The notes under the pieces: model-generated | Told to the model about the DNA's origin: nothing | Seen by the model: the letters and a program-made list of their open reading frames with translations, nothing else | Databases searched by the model: none | Shown: piece by piece, positions 54,420 to 62,854 of the stretch | How the letters are laid out: each line of letters starts with the position of its first letter | Position numbering within the stretch: position 1 is the first letter of the stretch | Position numbers and translations under genes: made by a program | Origin: JBLIRR01 sp049472395 | Lineage (GTDB): Bacteria > SZUA-182 > DTGQ01 > JBLIRR01 | NCBI GenBank assembly: GCA_049472395.1 | Contig: JBLIRR010000035.1 | Coordinates: 1 to 64,000, forward strand | Length of the DNA stretch: 64,000 bases | Reading direction: 5' to 3'

Positions 54420-54570
54420 TCCCCCCAAAAAGACTACTATTTACTATTTCGTATATATTACGCTGGGTTTAATGCATCCATCATTTTTTCTTGTTCTCAC
54501 TATATAATCCAGGGACTATCCCTCCTATATCCTTGTACTCATAATTTTCAGTGAAATCGTAATTGGGTAT
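54420..54570 (-). pseudogene. Fragment of the deaminase effector 3' end
   Basis: Bases matching 58500-58650, including GACTACTATTTACTATTTCG and CCAGGGACTATCC. On the minus strand it encodes YKDIGGIVPGLYSENK, which corresponds to YKDIEGIVPGVDGKNQ in the gene at 58550, then loses frame. It marks a past duplication of the effector region. Confidence 0.65.
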
Positions 54571-54580
54571 AAGATGATGT

Positions 54581-54640
54581 ATGAGAACAACAATTGATAT
54601 ACCTGATGATTTAAAAATCCAAGGTTTTTCTTTTAAAACT
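54581..54640 (+). pseudogene. Remnant of a VapB-type antitoxin N-terminus
   Basis: ATG at 54581 starts MRTTIDIPDDLKIQGFSF, the opening of ribbon-helix-helix VapB antitoxins, then runs into unrelated low-complexity TA-rich sequence (54640-54780). No toxin follows. Confidence 0.5.
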
Positions 54641-54819
54641 GATATCTTTCTGTATAATATAAAGTATAATAATGCATAATGTATAATACATGTATAATAT
54701 ATATAGTGTATATTATAAAGGATATTATTTTATAAAATATTTTTTATAAAACTATAAAAGATAGTAAATTAGATATGTTTGAAATTTCGTAAGTCGGTTA
54801 AGATAGATATTAATGATCT

Positions 54820-54925
54820 GAAAATTATTATAGCCAAGCGGCTTTAAGAAAAAAGGAGCTTATCTCTAAGGCAAGGAGCTGAATTAATCAATGTGTCGAA
54901 AAGAGCCTTCTTAAATCTCAGCTAG
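54820..54925 (+). pseudogene. Remnant of a UPF0175-like antitoxin
   Basis: One plus-strand frame reads IAKRL, a stop, then EKRSLSLRQGAELINVSKRA followed by FL. This resembles the EGKISLxxAAELxGMSxxEFL core of UPF0175 proteins, usually paired with toxins. A stop and a short R1 fragment end it. Confidence 0.35.
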
Positions 54926-55010
54926 TTAGCTCAGTCACTCCATTGAAATTCCAATTACATGGCAAACTGGCCCTTTTTTGTAAGGCATTCACATAGTCTT
55001 GAGTCTTGGC

Positions 55011-55223
55011 TTAGGCATAAGTAAGACGATGGCCTTTTGGCGCAGGGATCGGATCACCGTATTCTTTAGCTGTTTCAATCCAATGTGATATTGCGTCTTT
55101 TGCATTGGATAATGCTGATTCATAAGATTCCCCGTGTGCCATGCAGCCAGGGAGTTCAGGAACATCAGCAATATAGGCATGGTCTTCATCACTCCAAAAA
55201 ATAATAATCTCATATTTCTCCAT
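55011..55223 (-). CDS. hicB: HicB-family antitoxin
   Basis: A 70-residue HicB protein: YEIIIFWSDEDHAYIADVPE with LPGCMAHGES is the typical partial RNase-H-like fold, followed by a helix (ALSNAKDAISHWIETAKEYG) and PIPAPKGHRL. AGGAGGTATATCAA precedes the ATG. The gene is intact, while the adjacent toxin gene is truncated at its 5' end. Confidence 0.82.
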   Translation of the reverse strand: MEKYEIIIFWSDEDHAYIADVPELPGCMAHGESYESALSNAKDAISHWIETAKEYGDPIPAPKGHRLTYA

Positions 55224-55362
55224 TTGATATACCTCCTAACTTGTATTTTACGATAATATTACGGACTTGCTTAACCTGATAAGGTTTAGCCTTGCTTCCA
55301 TCTTTTTGTAAATTTACTTTCTCCTCAACACCTGCTTTACGAAAAATATGATGACTTCCCAC
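55210..55362 (-). pseudogene. Truncated HicA toxin gene
   Basis: The frame reads GSHHIFRKAGVEEKVNLQKD, then GSKAKPYQVKQVRNIIVKYKLG, the C-terminal half of a HicA toxin including its catalytic His. A TGA precedes it in frame, and the N-terminal half is absent. It overlaps hicB by 14 bases as in functional pairs. A GTG at 55362 could start a fragment, but activity is unlikely. Confidence 0.75.
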
Positions 55363-55727
55363 CTCGTCTCATATTTCCCATCCCCTCTTATTCAATGGTT
55401 GAATGAGGACCGACTTGTCTATAGCCCCGGCAACCCTTAGTAGAATACAAAACATGATTCGTGGGGATAGTAGCTGATCTGCCCTGTTTCTTGGAAGCAG
55501 ATTTGAAAATAATATTTTCTACTATTGATATGGGAGTACAATATCATGAATTATCCCAATTGTAAAGGAGCATTACCCGTGAATCATTCTGTCAACAATT
55601 ATGGAAAAAGCCTTCAACTTTGTCGGTTTGAGGCGGAGCTTCGCTAGATATGATGATCAAACTATCCAAAGAGAGTTAAATCTAACTAATCGCTCTCTCT
55701 GTAAAAAATAGTAGAAAATAGTTATTT
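55363..55727. other. Gene-free spacer with small duplicated fragment
   Basis: No intact gene. GAATCATTCTGTC-ACAATTATGG at about 55580-55606 matches part of the 681-residue gene near 53800, indicating another small rearranged piece. No other feature supported. Confidence 0.35.
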
Positions 55728-57197
55728 TTATGCAGGTCTAATATCTCCTCTTGGGACAGGATAATGTCCCATGGGTAGATCGCATTGTCTTTCAACTTCC
55801 GATTTTGGTCGCGGCCAGCCCAAGGACCACGGATCTTTGACCGTGACTGTTTCGAGCGCATGATGAAAGGTTGCATAATGTCTTGGTCTAACTTCATTAC
55901 CCAATGACATTACACCAGCATTGTGCTCTCTAACTGCACCTGGAAGATGTCTGCCGCTTGCATCGGTCATGGCACGGGCCATAGGATCATGTTCCGGGGT
56001 TGTTCCAACTACACCATACTCGTCATCTAATCCAAATGCATGACCGAATTCATGAATAGCAGTGACCATACGTTCGCCACCGTCGACAATAAGATCGACG
56101 CGTCGATCTTCAGGGCGATGTGGATCAATCTGATCTGTTTCGGATTCACCACGAATATCCTGACTCACACGCGTTTCGATATTATGGAAACCATGATCCC
56201 TCAAATATTCTTGAACTGCCCGCGCTCTTCGCCGGGCAAGACGCACATTGTACTCTTCTGTTCCAGATGAACTTGTGTGTGCAGCGAGTACTACTGTTAT
56301 TTCTTGGTGTGCGCGATGACCAATAGCACCATCAAATCGACGGATAAATCTATTTAACGTTTGTATAGCCTCAGTAGTTAATACCGCAGAATTATGTGGA
56401 AATAACACATGCATTTTTAATAGATCGTATTCTTTTGGTCCAAGCGTTGTACTTGCTAATCGCATGGATTGATCCCTAGCGCTTGTAACACTGCCATGTC
56501 TTACTTGATGGCTGATTCCGTAAGTACGTAAACTCTCATTTGCAGGTGTTTTATATGTTTCCAAATATAAATGATCAGTGGCTTGGCGTGGTCGGGCAGC
56601 TATATTTAAAGAGACTATCACGGATGACCCGATCCAATTCCATAAACGTTGGTTTAGAAAAAATTGATGCTGACCACTCCAGGAATCTTCAATTAATTGT
56701 TCCAAACGAGCGTGCCAAGAGTTACTGCCACGTTTCTCTGCATCTGTCCACATAAACTGGGAAACAAAGGCGATTTTCGTTAGCGGATCTAGAATAAGAT
56801 TTGCCATCATAACAAGCGCTGTGAGTTGTGCCGTAGCAGGCAAATCCGGATGAGCGGTAACCACACCACCAGCAGACATGATCAATGTATCTTTATATTC
56901 AGCAGCAACATTTTGACTAACCATCAAAATGCCAGGACCGCCTAATGGAAAATAGTTTGCCGTGAATCCACCTAAGCCGCCTCCACCAACTATATCCCGT
57001 GGTCCATACATGAGCCGGCTTGCCCAGCGCTCGACTGCATCAAATTCAGCTTCACAAGCGGAATCTCGATGTCTTGCTCTTCTACCCGCAACGCCGGTTC
57101 CCGGACCATGGCCAAAGACACGGGGAAAAGCACTTGATATAAAAGATGTGCTTTGTGATGTTTGATGTGCGGTTGAAGCTCCGATCGCCGTGCTCAA
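55728..57197 (-). CDS. OmpA-like domain fused to zincin; probable effector
   Basis: A 489-residue protein. The N-terminal 250 residues are unrecognised, with a Gly-rich GGGGLGGF stretch near 71. Residues about 262-372 form an OmpA-like peptidoglycan-binding domain (LFPHNSAVLTTEAIQTLNRF, YNVRLARRRARAVQEYLRDHG, DRRVDLIVDG). A zincin motif HEFGHAFGLDDEY follows at 382-394, including the third ligand position, with a later MSLGNEVRPRHY. This could be a peptidase held at the cell wall. The start is probably TTG at 57197, overlapping the stop of a 38-residue frame. No shared leader is visible. Confidence 0.7.
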   Translation of the reverse strand: MSTAIGASTAHQTSQSTSFISSAFPRVFGHGPGTGVAGRRARHRDSACEAEFDAVERWASRLMYGPRDIVGGGGLGGFTANYFPLGGPGILMVSQNVAAEYKDTLIMSAGGVVTAHPDLPATAQLTALVMMANLILDPLTKIAFVSQFMWTDAEKRGSNSWHARLEQLIEDSWSGQHQFFLNQRLWNWIGSSVIVSLNIAARPRQATDHLYLETYKTPANESLRTYGISHQVRHGSVTSARDQSMRLASTTLGPKEYDLLKMHVLFPHNSAVLTTEAIQTLNRFIRRFDGAIGHRAHQEITVVLAAHTSSSGTEEYNVRLARRRARAVQEYLRDHGFHNIETRVSQDIRGESETDQIDPHRPEDRRVDLIVDGGERMVTAIHEFGHAFGLDDEYGVVGTTPEHDPMARAMTDASGRHLPGAVREHNAGVMSLGNEVRPRHYATFHHALETVTVKDPWSLGWPRPKSEVERQCDLPMGHYPVPRGDIRPA

Positions 57198-57310
57198 ATA
57201 TTGGGCCTACCTGCAGGGGCACCATGTGAACCTGCGCGCGATGAGTGCCGTTGTGCTGGTCTTACTTGCTCATTAAGTTGTTGGCTTCTTTGTTGGTAGA
57301 CAAATCCCAT
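57194..57310 (-). CDS. 38-residue frame coupled to the OmpA-zincin gene
   Basis: It reads MGFVYQQRSQQLNEQVRPAQ and ends GRPNI, with AGGGAAGA before ATG. Its TGA overlaps the TTG start of the next gene. It could be a small chaperone or loading signal made separately, or the original N-terminus detached by a frameshift. It is basic and Gln/Arg-rich. Confidence 0.45.
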   Translation of the reverse strand: MGFVYQQRSQQLNEQVRPAQRHSSRAGSHGAPAGRPNI

Positions 57311-57519
57311 TGTATTCTTCCCTTAACATAATATGATTACTTAATAACCGTACTATTATGTATCCTCCTACTTTAATAAACCAATTTATTGTTATATTTT
57401 TGGTTTATCAAAAGTTTTTGGGTTATAAAGTCCCGCCCACTTCTAATTCATCGTCAGTGTTAATCGGATGATTCCCAATTAATCGTCCATTGTTATGACA
57501 TTATATTTTTTACAGCCTA

Positions 57520-58491
57520 TTAATGCATACTCAAACCCATCATGCCTATCGCGATGCTGTCACCGCTGAAGTAGGCGCGGCGCAACGTCTCCTCACCAAA
57601 CACATCGGCCATACGCGCCACCTCGCGCACGGCGTCATCGTAAGCGGTGTGCACCATGGAAAACTCCAGCCCCATTTCGGTTCTTAGTTGCAGGGTGAAA
57701 TAATGTGTCATTCCTTCTAAAAATATTCGGAACATCGCTTGATAGTTAGGGTGGCTCCTGATCTTTTCTATCTCTTCCTCTTCAGTGCTCGTTGCGGAGG
57801 TTGGCATTGACGGTACGGTATCTATTCCCGTGCTTGCTACCGCGGCGACGTATGCCGGTGAAGTATAAAAGTGTATCGCCTCATGAGCGATGGTGCCGAT
57901 CAGGCCGCTGGTTGATTCACCAATGGCGGTGATGCGAGTCGGCCCAGTTGGTGAGGCTGCCCCTTCGGTAAAACCCTCCTCTACATTTAACTCACTCCGG
58001 CCTGAGGCCATGCGCAACAAGATATCGATCCGACTGTCACACAAACGCTGCCATGCCACCAATGCGTCACCGGTAGACAACCATGGTCGCTCTGCATTCA
58101 GGCCTTCTATCCCGTGACGTTGCACCGCTCGGGCAAATTCAGCCAGTAATCCCGGAGGGTTTCCTGCGGCAACCATTCGCTCCAGCGCCTCCTGCAAGGC
58201 TGCACGGCTATGCTCATAAAGTCCCGGCTCATGACTAAGCACCCTGGCTGTATCCAACTCCCGTAAATACTCCTCGATGCCCAATATACGCACTACATCC
58301 GGGTCGGTCAGATGCTCGGGGCGCTGTATATAGGAGCCGTACAATCCCCATATAGCATCATCTACTTGGCGTATCACCTGTTCATTGCTGGCCATGGTCT
58401 CGGCCCCCTCGGTGGCGGGCTCTGGCAGGGTTACATCCAGCAACTCGGTCACACGTGTAATTAGATTGTAGCATTCCGTAGCCTTTTTCAA
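57520..58491 (-). CDS. Putative metallopeptidase effector with HEAIH
   Basis: A 323-residue protein with GLIGTIAHEAIHFYTSPAYV; HEAIH at 203-207 is a zinc-type motif. The N-terminal part is helical (DDAIWGLYGSYIQRPEHL). GC content is clearly higher than in its neighbours, indicating acquisition from another source. It is flanked by other probable effectors. There is no DUF4157 domain or shared leader, so delivery is uncertain. Confidence 0.6.
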   Translation of the reverse strand: MKKATECYNLITRVTELLDVTLPEPATEGAETMASNEQVIRQVDDAIWGLYGSYIQRPEHLTDPDVVRILGIEEYLRELDTARVLSHEPGLYEHSRAALQEALERMVAAGNPPGLLAEFARAVQRHGIEGLNAERPWLSTGDALVAWQRLCDSRIDILLRMASGRSELNVEEGFTEGAASPTGPTRITAIGESTSGLIGTIAHEAIHFYTSPAYVAAVASTGIDTVPSMPTSATSTEEEEIEKIRSHPNYQAMFRIFLEGMTHYFTLQLRTEMGLEFSMVHTAYDDAVREVARMADVFGEETLRRAYFSGDSIAIGMMGLSMH

Positions 58492-58549
58492 ACTTTAAAA
58501 ATTTCAATCAACGTCTCCCTAAAAGACTACTATTTACTATTTCGTAATA

Positions 58550-59536
58550 TTACGTTGAATTTAGTGCCTTCATCATGTTATCCTGGTTCTTACCATCTAC
58601 TCCAGGGACTATCCCTTCTATATCCTTGTACACATATGGTTTATTGTAATCGTCTAAAAGACTTCTTGCATAAAAAAGCCAAATGTCTTTCTTCGCTTGA
58701 TCATTATCCTTTTGTTCGTCGGATGCATACAAGACATGGTGCTCTAGTTTGTAGCGTTTGTCATCAGGTAAAGCCTTAGCTTTTTCTTCTGCCCGAACCA
58801 TCTTGTCTTTACACGCACCTGCATTACCGGAACAGGGCTTTTTCTCGGTAAATAGATTGATCGTGAGGTCAGCATTCGTGGTACGGCTTACATATCTATC
58901 CTGTGTTATCAACGCCTCTGCATGGGACGGGCCTTCGCTCCATGCAACGTTATCTATGTCCTTATCTAGTGCATAATTCTTTCTTAACTTTGTGTAATTA
59001 TACTTCTTATGCCCTTTTCTTACTTCCTTTAGCTTTCCTGCTATATCTGTATCCCTTTCCCTTCTGCGTTCTTCATAACGTTGTATGACTCCTGATCCCT
59101 TCTGCTGATACCCCATCTCTTGAATAAAACTCTCATCAGTGTGTCCCGGGTGGTTAAGTGGGGTTCGGTTTTCTCCTTCATTCTCGTTTTTTTTAAGCCG
59201 TAAGTTAGCATTAATTTGTGTTTGTGGGTTGGGAGGAAGTTTATATTCATCCGCTTGATATAGCGATGTTATTTGTTTTTTAGCTTTTCTGGCTGAAAAT
59301 GCATCGGCTTTTGCTTGCCATGCTCTTGCTTTAATTGCTGGGGGACTATTATTTGCCATCCGTTGCAATGTTTGTGCACGCTTACCTGACGGGCTGTTGT
59401 TTGCAAGTGCTTGTATGTAAACGCCTCTTTCAGTTGTTTTTCCAAGACCACCATAAGTTTGTTTTGGTTGTAACTGTACTGGTTGTGGCACCGCTGTTTC
59501 AGTTGTTTCTTTTGCTATTGGTTCCGCTGTTATCAT
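58550..59536 (-). CDS. Probable deaminase-fold toxin with eCIS-type N-terminus
   Basis: A 328-residue protein. The N-terminal part has repeats ALANNSPSGKRAQTLQ and MANNSPPAIKARAWQ, a sequence style common in eCIS and polymorphic toxin cargo linkers. The C-terminal half has SHAEALI (His205, Glu207) and KKPCSGNAGAC (Cys235, Cys242), the HxE...PC...C zinc signature of the cytidine deaminase superfamily as in XOO2897-type toxins. It may deaminate nucleic acid or nucleotides in target cells. A partial copy of its 3' end lies at 54420-54570. Confidence 0.65.
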   Translation of the reverse strand: MITAEPIAKETTETAVPQPVQLQPKQTYGGLGKTTERGVYIQALANNSPSGKRAQTLQRMANNSPPAIKARAWQAKADAFSARKAKKQITSLYQADEYKLPPNPQTQINANLRLKKNENEGENRTPLNHPGHTDESFIQEMGYQQKGSGVIQRYEERRRERDTDIAGKLKEVRKGHKKYNYTKLRKNYALDKDIDNVAWSEGPSHAEALITQDRYVSRTTNADLTINLFTEKKPCSGNAGACKDKMVRAEEKAKALPDDKRYKLEHHVLYASDEQKDNDQAKKDIWLFYARSLLDDYNKPYVYKDIEGIVPGVDGKNQDNMMKALNST

Positions 59537-59649
59537 AATTTTATCTTCCTTTCAAATTTTTACCCTTATGTTCAGATTCTGGACTATACCCAAAAAATTC
59601 GAACTGTGCAATTAGAAAAACGATTACGCAGCTAATTTAAATTTTAGAT

Positions 59650-59943
59650 CGCCATCCTCAAACCAAACCGCTTTGGCCTCTGGTTGATCCGGCTTTTCGG
59701 CATTAATGGTTTTTGGCCTCAGGGCAAAATGTGACTGTCAATATGGCGAGCCAACATTGCTGAATTTAACCGGAGAGAAAACTTGCCCACGCTCAAGCGC
59801 TTGCTGAGCAACAGACCATTTTGCATTAGTCCGGGCAAGAAGGCGGTGCGCAGAGCATCTTCCATGATAATTGTACTATGACGGATATCCTCCTCACAGC
59901 TTGCTCGCAGCTTAAGTAGATGCACCCGTCGATGCGAAAACAT
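59650..59943 (-). pseudogene. 5' fragment of the 681-residue gene
   Basis: It begins at 59943 with RRVHLLKLRASCEEDIRH, nearly identical to the start of the gene at 54284, runs through ARLNSAMLARHIDSHI-like sequence, has a one-base deletion near 59727, and ends at about 59650 within the homologue of residue 100. It is non-functional and evidence of segmental duplication. Confidence 0.8.
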
Positions 59944-59969
59944 ATTAAATTTACTCTAACGAAATCTTA

Positions 59970-60398
59970 TTACCATGGCCCCGGTGTTCCTTCGGAAACA
60001 CACGCATCGGTCACAAAGATATAAATAGATTCTTTTTCGTATTTTGTAATAATCCAGCCGTTTATACCGAAGGTGTTAGCTGCTGCATTATCGGGCATAC
60101 TCGAATCAGGGTTCCACCAGGATAATACGCTCCCTTCCGGACCGTGCCATTTTCTTGAAAAAAACACGTCGGTTTCAGGGGTACGTCCTTTCTTGAATAA
60201 ATTCATTTTACGTATCAAAAGGTCGTATTCATCACGTGGGAGCTTAAACTTAATAAAGGATTCAAAAAACATTAAATCCGGATTCGGCTGCCACTTATAG
60301 TAGTTTATTTCACGAGCTGAGCCCGGCAATTTAATGTTTAACAGTTCTTCAACTTTATACTGATTTTTTCCATTCATACTACATTTTTGACCTTTCAT
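59970..60398 (-). CDS. Hypothetical 142-residue protein, possible immunity factor
   Basis: Soluble, aromatic and mixed alpha/beta (INYYKWQPNPDLMFFESFIK, WHGPEGSVLSWWNPD). It lies 35 bases after the DUF4157 gene at 60433, so it may be its partner, but eCIS cargo usually lacks immunity proteins. I do not recognise the family. Confidence 0.55.
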   Translation of the reverse strand: MKGQKCSMNGKNQYKVEELLNIKLPGSAREINYYKWQPNPDLMFFESFIKFKLPRDEYDLLIRKMNLFKKGRTPETDVFFSRKWHGPEGSVLSWWNPDSSMPDNAAANTFGINGWIITKYEKESIYIFVTDACVSEGTPGPW

Positions 60399-60432
60399 TT
60401 ATTATTGCTGATAATATCTTTTTTTTCAATCC

Positions 60433-61665
60433 TTAAGGATTGAAATCTTCTGATGACTGCGCCCCAACTTCACTTCCGCCTACCTCTCCAATTTCCCCAA
60501 ACGTGGCTCCACCACTTTCTGCCCCAACCTCAATATCAGCTCCTGTCCTTGCGGCCCTATCCGGTACATGAACAGGCGCATGCGCACCCCAGGTTGCGCG
60601 AGAATCTTCGCTTGTTTGCATGACGGGCACCAGAGCACTATTAATGAGAAAAGGTCGTCCCGGCAAGAAAACATTTGCTATGAGTACCTTCAGTTCTGCT
60701 GACAAAGGTCTATTGGCACCACCAGGATTAAAATCCCAGTAGTCTTCAAACCACATGAATCCATTAAAGACCCATGAACCGTCCGGGCTGACAGTTAATA
60801 TGCCTGAATAATGGATAGTAAAATTGCCAAGTGTTCCATTGGTGAGAGCACCTCCCCATCCTGTTATATCGAGGTATTGTGTCCCGCCACCGACGGCCAA
60901 TAGACTGGCAAGCTCCCGTCGAAATGCCGAACTGCGTTTTAAATCTACGATAGGATTGCAGTCTGCCATTTCTGTGGGCGTCAAGGTTATGGGATTCCCT
61001 GTATCATCCATATAGTTATTCAGGAATTTTCTTGGTAGGTAATGATCGAAAAAACTCAGCCAGGCCCGTCGTTCAAGCCAGGTCGCTTCCCTTAAATTGA
61101 TATTCGGATGTTCTTGAATCAAATGACCTAACTCATGGGCCATAAGCCATCTGTCTGACATTTTTTCATTTGAGCCTAAATATATATGGTTACCATAGGC
61201 AAAGGCCCGTGCACCTAATGCATCGGCTAATAGTCCATCTTCTTTCTGATTATGGACACGAACATGACTCAGATCCTTCCCAATCCTCGATTCAAAAAAC
61301 CTCTGTTCGGATCCCTCAAATTTCTGACCACCCTTTTCCAAAACATTGCTAAAATGTATTGAATTCTTTTTACTACCTCCAGGTTGAGAATCTGTTTGGG
61401 AGCTCATTGTATTAGAGACAGGTTCTGTTTGTATGAAATTTTTTTCTTTAATTGTGCTATCTCCCTGCATTACCTTTTCTGAAAAGCGTTCAGCGTGCTG
61501 TTCGGAGCGATCATTAAAGTCTCCTATATCAATATTTTTAGCATTTAGAAAAATGGGCATACCCTTCCGGGTACCATACTTATTTTTATCGTATTTTGAG
61601 CTACTATTTTTTGTCGTTCGAAAACGACGATACGCTCTCTTTCTTGAAGAATATGCTGTTTTCAT
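60433..61665 (-). CDS. DUF4157 cargo protein
   Basis: A 410-residue protein. The N-terminus is basic (KTAYSSRKRAYRRFRTTKN), unlike the shared leader. It has a reduced DRSEQHAERFSEKVM element and a DUF4157 domain at about 108-190 with FFESRIGKDL, VRVHNQ and HELGH at 177-181. The C-terminal part is a beta-rich unrecognised domain (LDITGWGGALTNGTLGNFTI, GSWVFNGFMWFEDYWDFNPG). It belongs to the eCIS cargo class by domain. Confidence 0.75.
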   Translation of the reverse strand: MKTAYSSRKRAYRRFRTTKNSSSKYDKNKYGTRKGMPIFLNAKNIDIGDFNDRSEQHAERFSEKVMQGDSTIKEKNFIQTEPVSNTMSSQTDSQPGGSKKNSIHFSNVLEKGGQKFEGSEQRFFESRIGKDLSHVRVHNQKEDGLLADALGARAFAYGNHIYLGSNEKMSDRWLMAHELGHLIQEHPNINLREATWLERRAWLSFFDHYLPRKFLNNYMDDTGNPITLTPTEMADCNPIVDLKRSSAFRRELASLLAVGGGTQYLDITGWGGALTNGTLGNFTIHYSGILTVSPDGSWVFNGFMWFEDYWDFNPGGANRPLSAELKVLIANVFLPGRPFLINSALVPVMQTSEDSRATWGAHAPVHVPDRAARTGADIEVGAESGGATFGEIGEVGGSEVGAQSSEDFNP

Positions 61666-61767
61666 CTCTTACCTTTATTTAAACAATCTCGTCCTTTTCT
61701 AATTCATCATCAGTGTTAATTGGAAAATAAAAAAGGAGATATTTTATCGAGACAAACTTTTCTATTT

Positions 61768-61880
61768 CTCTTCTTAAAGTGCCCATTTTACCCCTAAAAA
61801 TACCTTTTTAAGCCTCTAAATATAGGCTGTTTTTGTAGAATTCTTATTAAATTTCAGCTAGTTAGCTTGGTCCCATCCCT
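61768..61880. repeat. Dispersed repeat R1, copy 6
   Basis: A full copy from TTCTTAAAGTGCCCATTTTA to AGTTAGCTTGGTCCCATCCC, immediately upstream of the antitoxin-toxin operon at 61982. Confidence 0.7.
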
Positions 61881-61981
61881 ATTACTCAGTATAAAAAATT
61901 TGGCCTTGCTTTTATTTCTGAAATTAGTTATTATTCATAGTAGTCATAATGACTATTTATTCAAGAAGGAGGGAGAATCAG

Positions 61982-62260
61982 ATGAGTAAAAATGTTCCTA
62001 TTGCAGAAATAAAGAGTAAATTTTCGGAATATATATCACAAGTTGCATTTTCAAAGAAACGATTTGTTATTACTAAAAGGGATAAACCGGTTGCTGCACT
62101 AGTTAATATTGAAGATTTAAAATACATTGAAAGGTTCAAGGAAATTAATGGCCTATATTCAGTAATTGGAAAATGGAAACACTTTGAAGAAATTGATGAT
62201 TATATCACGAACGCAGTAGAACAGCGAGATAAGGATGAGTTGCGCGATGTTTCTCTTTGA
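61982..62260 (+). CDS. Phd/YefM-type antitoxin
   Basis: A 92-residue protein with the Phd opening (VPIAEIKSKFSEYISQV) and KKRFVITKRDKPVAALVNIED, a DNA-binding and dimerisation fold. I use ATG 61982 because GGAGGGAGAATCAG precedes it. It overlaps the PIN toxin by 26 bases. Confidence 0.82.
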   Translation: MSKNVPIAEIKSKFSEYISQVAFSKKRFVITKRDKPVAALVNIEDLKYIERFKEINGLYSVIGKWKHFEEIDDYITNAVEQRDKDELRDVSL

Positions 62261-62651
62261 TACAGATGTTATTACCAATATTTTCAAGCCTAAGCCTTCA
62301 CGATATTTAGTTGAGCGCTTAAAAAATCTGCCAAGAGAGGATCAATTTGTCTCTACTATTACTATTGCAGAAATTGTATATGGAGCCATGAAAAGTACAC
62401 GTCCTGAGTATCATTTATTTAACTTAAAAAATCTTATTTTGCCAACGGTTACAATTGTATCTTTCAATTCTGAGGCTGCATTTTATTGTGGAGAAATCCG
62501 TGCCGAATTGGAGAAGCAAGGAATTCCGATTTCTTTTGCCGATTTGCAAATTGCCTCTATTGCAATATCTCATAAGTTAACCTTGATTACAGGAAATACA
62601 AAGCATTTTCAGAGAATATCCACCCTGCAATCAGAAAATTGGATTAAATAA
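62235..62651 (+). CDS. VapC-family PIN-domain toxin
   Basis: A 138-residue ribonuclease with the four-acid PIN pattern: LFDTDVITN (Asp9/Asp11), TIAEIVYG (Glu46), SFADLQIAS and LITGNTKHF. An alternative start lies four codons in. The frame is intact and coupled to its antitoxin. A partial R1 copy follows. Confidence 0.85.
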   Translation: MSCAMFLFDTDVITNIFKPKPSRYLVERLKNLPREDQFVSTITIAEIVYGAMKSTRPEYHLFNLKNLILPTVTIVSFNSEAAFYCGEIRAELEKQGIPISFADLQIASIAISHKLTLITGNTKHFQRISTLQSENWIK

Positions 62652-62699
62652 TTTACAGATTCGAAAGATTAATGACGATCCTTCGAAAAGAATTCATCA

Positions 62700-62785
62700 G
62701 CTTTAACCCCTAAATAGAGGCTATTTTTTATAGCATTCATTCTTAAATTTCAGCTAGTTAGCGTGGTTCGACCCCAATGGAAATG
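62700..62785. repeat. Dispersed repeat R1, copy 7 (partial)
   Basis: It contains TAACCCCTAAATAGAGGCTA and CAGCTAGTTAGCGTGGTTCG followed by ACCCC, and lacks the opening of the repeat. It is located between the toxin gene and the transposase. Confidence 0.6.
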
Positions 62786-62854
62786 GACCCCAATAGAGAT
62801 GGAATGGAGTCATTTCAAAAAATCACTGATTTTCATTCAGATCTTTAAGGTAAG

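Noticed and set aside
54640..54780. TATAATA-rich stretch as promoter array or origin
   Set aside because: Low-complexity AT sequence; no DnaA boxes or ordered promoter elements could be recognised.
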